Origin: Cunninghamia lanceolata
Lineage: Eukaryota > Streptophyta > Pinopsida > Cupressales > Cupressaceae
NCBI GenBank assembly: GCA_027924645.1
Contig: BSBN01000860.1
Coordinates: 5,766,001 to 5,830,000 of the forward strand
DNA: 64,000 nt
Direction of reading: 5' to 3'
Positions 57,765-64,000 of this stretch are shown one piece after another. Below the pieces are notes generated by a model. The model made no database searches. It saw only the letters and a list, made by a program, of their open reading frames with translations, and was not told where the DNA came from. The number at the start of each line of letters is the position of its first letter. Positions within the stretch are counted from its first letter, which is position 1. The translations under genes and the position numbers were made by a program.

Positions 57765-57835
57765 TACATAAGATTTATAATATTATAGAAGATTTTTAAC
57801 ATTCATGGGGCTAAAAATAGTTTTATGAGACAACA
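57765..57835 (-). repeat. Possible second LINE 3' tail
   Basis: Minus strand reads TCTCATAAAACTATTTTTAG, then CCCCATGAATGTTA, resembling the LINE tail consensus (GACTACTTGGCCTCATGGAT-GTTA). Strongly diverged. Confidence 0.35.
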
Positions 57836-57844
57836 AGTCCAGCC

Positions 57845-58220
57845 AGTTTTGTTTCCTGGAGTGCCAATCTTCTTTATTTAATTTGATAATGAACTTTACC
57901 ATTAAAGTATTTGTGTACTTGTCATTGTAAGTTTTACTAGTTTTGTTTCTTGGAATGTGGATCTTCTTTATTTAATTTGATAATGAATTCCTTCATTTTC
58001 ATAACCATTTCCTAGCTGAAAAGATTTTGTAAAGAGGCTACTATTAAAGTATATGTGTACTTGCCATTGTAAGCTTTACCAATTTTGTTCACTGGAGTGC
58101 CAATCTTCTTTATTTAATTTGATAATGAACTCCTCCGTTCTCATAACTATTTTCTGGCTGAAAAGATCTTGTAAAGAGGCTACAATTAAAGTATCTCTGT
58201 ACTTACCATTGTAAGCTTTA
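57845..58220. repeat. Three-copy tandem repeat, 103 and 132-bp spacing
   Basis: TTTGTTTCCTGGAGTGCC (57848), TTTGTTTCTTGGAATGTGG (57951) and TTTTGTTCACTGGAGTGCC (58083) each precede AATCTTCTTTATTTAATTTG and ATAATGAA; copies two and three also share GGCTGAAAAGAT-TTGTAAAG. The first copy lacks part of the unit. Confidence 0.8.
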
Positions 58221-58737
58221 CATTTCAAAATAAAATGTTTTTCTATTTCCACTGCTCCTAACCATACAAAAGACGCATGCTCTTTCTTCCCATAACTCTT
58301 TTTATCTTTTCCATGAACCTATTTCACATTGAAGATAACACAAATTAATCGTTAATTAAACTAAGAAAATATTTGCTCCCATGGAATATTGGCCCCTAAA
58401 TAACCCTTTTGTTGATGATGGTAGTGATGTCAATCGCATTCTTATAACTCGCTTGTCCTCCTGCTAAACAACCTTAATTTCTACCACAGGTCCAAACAAG
58501 TCAACTTTTTGCTGAATTTCTCAATCTTAAATCTTTACTTCTCAGAAAACACAGCAGTGTAGAAATTGAGCTTCTTGTTGGGAAAAACGAATAGTCCCTA
58601 CACATGAGATGGAGATGCATACTGGGCAAAACATCTATATTTTCCTTCACTATTCTATATAATAAGTTTTCATCACAAAAAACTTCAAATTCTGCAATTT
58701 TAGGATTCAATTTTGGGGCTGAGGATGATACAATCAG
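58221..58737. other. Intergenic sequence, nothing recognised
   Basis: No supported gene or repeat. Confidence 0.45.
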
Positions 58738-59217
58738 ATGGGCTTGTTTCAAATTAGGAGCAAATTCGGCAAAACTTGGTTACTTGGTTACTTGGTTGCT
58801 AAAGACTTCCCTGCAGTGGATGACTGGTTGGTCATGCTTTGTTGGCACAAGGCTTGCCTGATCAAAGCTGGGGCCTTTGCTTGGATCGCCATAGGAAGGA
58901 AAATCTTAAGTAGAGACCACCTGAAAAAAAGGATTTGTTGGCCCGACAAGATGTGTTGTTTGCAAGAAAAAGAGACAATGGGTCATCTCTTGATTCACTG
59001 CCCTTTTGACCAGAAATGTTGGTCGTGGCTCTATGCTCACCTTAAATGGTCGAGGGCACTTCCTCATACTCTGCTCAAGTTGTTCAACAGTTGGTCGATG
59101 CTTCATTCTAAGTCTGTCTTACCTTGTATTTGGACGGTCAGTCCATCACTTCTTATATGGCACATTTGTAAGGACTGTAACCTGCAGAATTTTTACCAAA
59201 AAGGCCATGGGGTTTGA
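58738..59217 (+). pseudogene. LINE-derived zinc-binding (zf-RVT) fragment
   Basis: Residues GAFAWIAIGRKILSRDHLKK, RICWPDKMCCLQEKETMGHL and LIHCPFDQKCW follow the zf-RVT pattern (AWLA...ILTxDxLxxR...C-x2-C...ETxxHLxxxC). After this come KCWSWLYAHLKW and a stretch like the end of ORF2. It continues in another frame to about 59300 (AISEVVMSKVWEQSKK). Only the 3' part of a LINE survives, on the opposite strand to the 56-57 kb copy. Confidence 0.75.
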
Positions 59218-59299
59218 TTCCTTGGCGACCAAATGCGAGATTGCCATCTCAGAAGTGGTTATGTCGAAAGTTTGGGAGCAATCAAAGAAAAACATTTTT

Positions 59300-59614
59300 T
59301 TTTTCCTCTTGGGATCAAGAACTTCTAAAATCCTGACAGCAACTCAAGTTCCTGCCCGAACAAGGGCTGCTAGGAACTCATACCCCTTCTTTCTCAAGAA
59401 AGACAGCTTTGCCTTTGAGTTCTCTCAAGTTGAATTTGATGTAACTGTTGGATTTGTGACAACAAGATAAAGCAAAGAAAGTAAGAAATAAATAAAGTTT
59501 ATCTTTGAAAAAAAACAAAAATCTTTTGTTTTAAATCTAGTTTTTCGTAAAGAAAGAAAAAACTACTTTCTTCTATTTTTGGTGAAGGCAATTATGTTGA
59601 AGATATTATATATA
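59300..59614. other. Intergenic sequence after the LINE fragment
   Basis: A T-rich run and nothing recognisable as gene. Confidence 0.4.
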
Positions 59615-59645
59615 CTAGCAATTGGACCCATAGGTTCAATGGGCA
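59615..59645 (-). mobile_element. Helitron-like 3' end
   Basis: Minus strand: a near-palindromic hairpin CCCATTGAACCTATGGG, then TCCAATTGCTAG, followed by T. Helitrons end in a short hairpin 10-12 bases before CTRR and insert between A and T, all seen here. The body would run right on the + strand (AT-rich 59646 on). The other end and any Rep/helicase gene were not found. Confidence 0.5.
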
Positions 59646-60530
59646 GGCTAAAAACTTTATGAAGAAATTATAGAATTTGTTAGATATATTTTATTATTTA
59701 TTGATTTATAATTATTTAATCCACTAAATTCTTATTGAAATTTCATCACATTAACTATTGTCTTTTTACATTACATATTAAGATGAACAAACATAGTTGG
59801 ATAAACGTAGTAAATTACTTGAATCTCTTATTATAATAGGCCATAAATCATATAATAATTATGTGAGGGTACAATAGATTTATGTTCTACAACTTATATC
59901 TAATATTATGCACATAAGGCATAACTATATTTTTTTATTAAATACATACTAAAATGGCTCATAATCATTTTTATAAGTATGTATTTGATAGATAATTCTA
60001 CTAATTTGTATAATCAATAACTTAAAATCTCAAATTTATAAATAATATATATACAATGAATCAAAATTAAATAATCACATTTATATGAATATTATATTAA
60101 TATAAATATATTAGAATTTTCTTCTTATATATAAATCAAAATTAAATAATCACATTAATATGAATATTATATTAATATAAATATATTACAATTTTCTTAT
60201 TATATTTGAATAGATTTAAAGAAAAATTATTATTTGTTTACATTAAAATAAATATTATTTATTTAGTAACTAAATTACGTACTAAAAATTAAAATTTGTT
60301 CAATGAAAAATAATACTTTGTATTAATATAAATATTACAATTTTGTTATAATACTTGCATAGATTTAAAGAAAAAGTATTATTTGTTTAACATTAAAATA
60401 AATATTATTTGTTTAGTAACTAAATTCTTGCGGTATTTTTTAATTGATTTTAGTGTGTAATTTGTTCAACATGAAAAATAATACTTTGTTTTAATTGGTA
60501 ATCAATAGATAAAAGAAACATTCCAATAAA
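59646..60530. repeat. AT-rich tract with local duplications
   Basis: About 63-bp tandem duplication near 60060-60190 (ATCAAAATTAAATAATCACAT and AATATTATATTAATATAAAT twice), and further half-copies to 60420. No coding. May be the interior of the Helitron-like element. Confidence 0.6.
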
Positions 60531-60755
60531 ATAAAATAAAAAATTTAACTTTATCAATTGTCAAAGTGATAAAGGTAAAGGGGACTTTTTTGTTTTTAAT
60601 CATTTATGATATTTTGTAGAAAAATAAAATAAAAAATTAACAATTTATCAATTGTTAAAGTGATAAAGGTAAAGAGAACTTTATTTGTTTTTTATTATGA
60701 CATTTTGTAGAAAAATAAAATAAAAAATTCACAATTTATCAATTGTCAAAGTGAT
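60531..60755. repeat. About 92-bp tandem repeat, 2.5 copies
   Basis: AATAAAATAAAAAATT-AC-TTATCAATTGTYAAAGTGATA recurs around 60531, 60622 and 60713, each with AAAGGTAAAG and ACTTT between (the third copy is cut by the foldback element). Confidence 0.75.
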
Positions 60756-60759
60756 AGAA

Positions 60760-61136
60760 GGCATGAGTTTTCCACAGTCCATGATAAAGTATGCATGTGC
60801 TTCTGGATTCCACTGTGTATGTTTTTGAATCAACGTTTCGGAACATACTCAATGATCCATCATCAGGAAGAGGAGTGTTGAAAAATAGATAGCAGACTTG
60901 AGCCTTATAAAGGAAATAGAGGGAGAGAGGGGAACGAAAAAACAAGGGCAGTGGCTGAGGGGAGAAAAATAAGAGAAATAAAATGCTCACATAGGGAAGG
61001 CTTTCAACCTAAAAATAGAGAGTGCACTATGTATGCTTTTTGATTCAATGATTCCAAACGTTGAATCAAAAACATATACAGTTGTATCTAGAAGCACTCT
61101 CTATTTTATTGTCATGAACTGTCGAAAACTCATGCC
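60760..61136. mobile_element. Foldback (MITE-like) element, copy 2
   Basis: GGCATGAGTTTTCCACAGTC at the left recurs as GACTGTCGAAAACTCATGCC-like sequence on the right (61117-61136, with small changes). Inside, GTGTATGTTTTTGAATCAAC is mirrored by GTTGAATCAAAAACATATAC. AATGATCCATCATCAGGAAG and GACTTGAGCCTTATAAAGG link it to copy 1 at 54360. Non-coding, 377 bp. Confidence 0.82.
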
Positions 61137-61179
61137 TGATATTATATATCTTTGTAGCCTTTAGAAAGGCATGTAATTG

Positions 61180-61330
61180 TAATTGCAGCTGTATGAGGAT
61201 TGTAAATTTTTCTTCTGAACAATAAGAATACGGATACTTTGTCCCGTGGACATTTCTCTCGACATTACCACGTAAATCCTTGTGTTATTGATGTGTGATC
61301 ATTTATTCTGTTTATTCTTTTTTCTTTACC
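61180..61330 (+). repeat. Possible copia LTR end remnant
   Basis: TTTGTCCCGTGGACATTTCT and CCACGTAAATCCTTGTGTTA are sequences common near the 3' end of plant copia LTRs. No start, partner or duplication seen. Minus-strand text at 61339-61533 reads as open protein with no domain that I know. Confidence 0.3.
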
Positions 61331-61568
61331 GTCTCTATTTACTTTGCAACTAATTTGTGTTGCAATATTATACGATTTTGGGTTTTAAATTTATTCTTTA
61401 AATCTGAAGGAATCTCAACAATAACCTCACGTGGATATCCAGGATTCTTAGGTGCTTGATATGTCATTATAGATTCTTCCAGATGTCTGGTAAGAGTGAC
61501 TTCCAAAACACCTTCAAGTTGAGGCACAATCATTGTTTCTGAGTTTCCAATTGGTGATTCAAAGCGGA

Positions 61569-61815
61569 GTTAAAGCCATTCACATTGAAGGTGATTCGAT
61601 GCTCATCTTTCATACCATCTGAAACAAAAACAAAAAAATATAAAAACTGGAAACTCGAAAACATTTTGCGTCAAGCTTGGCCCTTCATAGACGCCCTGGA
61701 TAAATACACCTTCAGCCATTGCTTCGGCGAAGCTAATGGAGTCGCACACTTCATGGAAAATTATGTAGTGGATTTAACAGAATCATTAGTTGTGGATTCC
61801 ACTTTGGATAGGTGA
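61569..61815 (+). pseudogene. RNase H-like (RVT_3) fragment of a LINE
   Basis: In one frame IHIEGDSMLIFHTI gives the GDS catalytic block of plant LINE RNase H. After a shift, WKLENILRQAWPFIDALDKY and FSHCFGEANGVAHFMENYV give the second half (H-xREAN-xAD-type). RVT_3 domains end many plant L1 ORF2 proteins. The rest of ORF2 is missing here. Confidence 0.6.
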
Positions 61816-62531
61816 AGTGGGACTCCAAATAAAGACTCATTGTTTATAGACTCCTCACTTAAGCTTGCCTTGACTTGCCATTATTAGCGTTCACTTGCCA
61901 TTCCCTCTTGTGTCTTTGATCAGAGGTCTTTTATTGAGGTGGCTTGGCTCCTTGCATTCACTTGTCTCAGTCTTCTATACGTCGTTCCCCTGCCTTTTTA
62001 GACATGTAGCAATGGTCCCACCTCAATAATGAGATTCGAGAGATGCCATTCTAGGGGCCAGTCTCAGATTTGGTCCCAGGCATCATTTTCAACCTTCCTA
62101 GATAGTTGGGAGGTGCTATAGAGGATGACATCAAACAGGTAGGTGGGGAAAAAATCTGTAGCAGAGTTAACATTAATATTTAATCAATTTTTATCTCAAA
62201 TTTGCTCAATATTTTGGATAATAAAGATTTGGCTAAGGGGTGAGTTGAGTACTGTGTCAAGGAGGAGTTCATGGCGGTCAAGATAAAGCCCTGAAAGTGT
62301 ACGAGCCTTTCTCTATTAATCTTTTTCTTCTGACTGCATATGAGATTCGATGGCTTCTTTCTATGCCATCTTTTTCAGTCTCGCTTTCAATGCTTGGCAA
62401 ATGTAGTTGAGAGAATGCTGATGGCCCTTGATGGTGATGTTGCTAAGGAGTGAGATATATTGTCGGCTATGGTGAAAAAGCTGGAGGGTCCTTACAAAGC
62501 GCCGACACCGCATGCAGATAGAGAGTGGAGA
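61816..62531. other. Unclassified sequence
   Basis: No supported gene. Could hold decayed LINE ORF1 upstream of the endonuclease at 63092, but no knuckle or other motif is readable. Confidence 0.4.
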
Positions 62532-62985
62532 GGGATAAGAGGGCAGATCGTCACCTCATTGATTGAGCACATATAATTCTGAATAGTGATGTGGCTGGTA
62601 GATGGGGTTGTCACATTGTGATAGATGACAGCAATTAAGATATGTGGCTCTCACAACATTATACAATTTTTTGTTTGGTTTTATATTTGCTTGTACTTTA
62701 AGGTATAGTGAAAGGTAAGGTATAGTGAAGGAGAGGACTTAATAGATAAGGGATAAGAGGGCAGATCGTCACCTCATTGATTGAGCACATCTAATTCTGA
62801 ATACTGATGTGGCTGGTAGATGGGGTTGTCACATTGTGATAGATACATTGTGATAGATGACAGCAATTAAGATATTTGGCTCTCACAACATTATACAATT
62901 TTTTGTTTGGTTTTATATTTGCTTATACTTTAAGGTATAGTGAAAGGTAAGGTATAGTGAAAGAGAGGACTTAATAGATAATAGT
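62532..62985. repeat. 218-bp tandem duplication upstream of a LINE ORF2
   Basis: GGGATAAGAGGGCAGATCGT starts at 62532 and 62750; both copies continue with CACCTCATTGATTGAGCACA, TGTGGCTGGTAGATGGGGTT and GGTATAGTGAAAGGTAAGG. The second copy has an extra small duplication (GATACATTGTGATAGAT). It ends about 110 bp before the LINE start codon. Confidence 0.88.
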
Positions 62986-63091
62986 GTTCCAAGATGGAAA
63001 ATGGGCATGGCCGAAAATTAGACAAGCTCAAATCAGCGAGCGTTCTTTCCACAAAAAATAGGAATTCAAGGCCCCATGAGAATCTTTGCAC

Positions 63092-64000
63092 ATGATAAGT
63101 TGGAATTGCAGAGGATACCCTTAGAGAAGAGGACTGGGGTTGGGGCCCATAGCAAAAGGGAAAGACATTATTATTCTGACCGAAACGCATGAACATGATG
63201 GGTGCAAAGTCCCAGACTTTGTAGAGTACAAGAAAATCTCAGTGTGGAATGAAAGGACAGAGACAGGTAAAGGTCATGGGGGGGTCACTATGCTAATAAA
63301 AGAAGTGTGGGCTGGAACCATGAAAATAGAGAAAGCAGATCCCAACAAACAATACATTTGGCTGAAAATAACAAACAATAAGGACATAATCAGGTTGGCT
63401 GCTTGCTACTTTGCTCCGAAAGGGTCAAAGTTCTACAAAAAGAGAAACTTGGACAGTGAAGACCCGTATGTGGCATTAAAGAAAGATATCTCTATTTTTA
63501 GCACCTCATGAGAAATTGTTTTAATAGGAGATTTCAATGCTAGAACAGCCAACAATCAATCTCTTCAAATGGGAGGAGAAGAAAGAGATGACAACAATCC
63601 CTTATGGCTGGAAGAGGGTGGGGACCAACTTTGGGAAAGAATGTCACAAGATAGAAAAGGCAGTGTGACACACTTCGGAGCTGAACTTTGGGGTCTTTGT
63701 AGTTTGTATGACATGGTTATATGTAACGGTACAAGATCTTGGCCAAGATCTGGGGGTATTACATGCAAAACCTACAATGGTCAAAGTTTGGTTGATTATG
63801 TCATCTGTTCTAAAAAATCGACTATTAGGTTGCTGGAGTTTGTTATAGGGGACTGCCTTATGGAGATGAAGTCTGACCATTTGCCCCTCTTGGTTAAGTT
63901 TGGCTTTCTCACAAACAAGCAAAATGAAAACCAAGCTCAACATAGGGTGAGGACAGCTAATCCGCATGGTAAAATCATTTTGAATCAAAAAAACCAGGAA
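63092..64000 (+). pseudogene. LINE ORF2, endonuclease domain (runs off the window)
   Basis: ATG at 63092 begins ISWNCRGYP, the classic start of L1 ORF2. In one frame to the window end it carries DIIILTETHEHDG (Glu catalytic), IVLIGDFNART (GDFN Asp-Asn) and MEMKSDHLPLLVKF (SDH His) of the AP-type endonuclease. Two stops break it: TAG at 63122 and TGA at 63509. There is no frameshift, so decay is slight. The endonuclease nicks DNA to prime insertion. RT would follow to the right. Confidence 0.9.

Noticed and set aside
61339..61533. Minus-strand 64-residue frame next to the RVT_3 fragment as a gene
   Set aside because: No start context, no domain recognised and no splice partner.

Overview
The window is nuclear DNA of a seed plant with a large, repeat-rich genome. 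A gymnosperm such as a conifer fits best (inference), because the introns are tens of kilobases long and filled with nested Ty3/gypsy retrotransposons, and there are L1-type LINEs, a decayed hAT element and short foldback elements. Nothing looks bacterial, viral or organellar. Almost every long reading frame is a retroelement remnant. Two host genes are supported, and only as exons.

1-12452: a chromovirus-type Ty3/gypsy element on the + strand. It has a gag piece, a protease, a reverse transcriptase, an integrase with chromodomain, and a 3' LTR at 11223-12452; its 5' LTR lies outside the window. A second, minus-strand LTR element (2391-9314, TSD TTGTT, paired 1742-bp LTRs) split its pol frame. 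That inner element has no pol and carries a gag remnant plus a long acidic frame of unknown function.

12453-39796: a host gene on the minus strand encoding a membrane-anchored C2 (C2-GRAM, BAGP1-like) protein. Exon 1 is at 39569-39796, exon 2 at 14222-14272 and exon 3 at 13853-13950; later exons lie beyond the left edge. Intron 1 is 25.3 kb and holds a stack of insertions: a small copia LTR (14395-14603), a deleted Ty3 element (15827-21231, TSD AACAT), and a duplicated LINE RT fragment. That fragment was split by a hAT element (21938-35188, 8-bp TSD). The hAT was split by a full-length sister of the deleted Ty3 element (22027-33876, TSD CACCC), whose integrase gene was in turn split by a solo LTR (26503-27930). 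The sister pair has gag with four zinc knuckles and pol, and the longer copy has a third long frame after integrase. Both are on the minus strand, with LTRs of about 370 bp.

39797-53185: the 5' flank of the C2 gene, with a three-copy array of LINE tails, then AT-rich DNA. Next comes a block of four degenerate direct units of about 1.2-1.8 kb, interrupted by a 3.28-kb LTR-like insertion (46957-50238, TSD TAATC) that contains an array of hairpin repeats. A very decayed gypsy integrase piece lies at about 50500-50700.

53186-64000: LINE fragments (56161-57655 minus; 58738-59217 plus; 61569-61815 plus; 63092-64000 plus, running off the right end), two foldback elements of one family (54360-54842 and 60760-61136), a Helitron-like 3' end (about 59615), and the first exon of a probable VAN3-binding/FORKED-like (DUF828) gene at 55788-55941 on the minus strand.

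No new gene system can be demonstrated here. The most unusual items are the four-layer nest inside one intron, the non-autonomous element with an unrecognised cargo frame, the third frame and four-knuckle gag of the 22-34 kb element, the hairpin array inside the 3.3-kb LTR-like insertion, and the tandem-repeat-rich, CGTACG-rich 3' regions.
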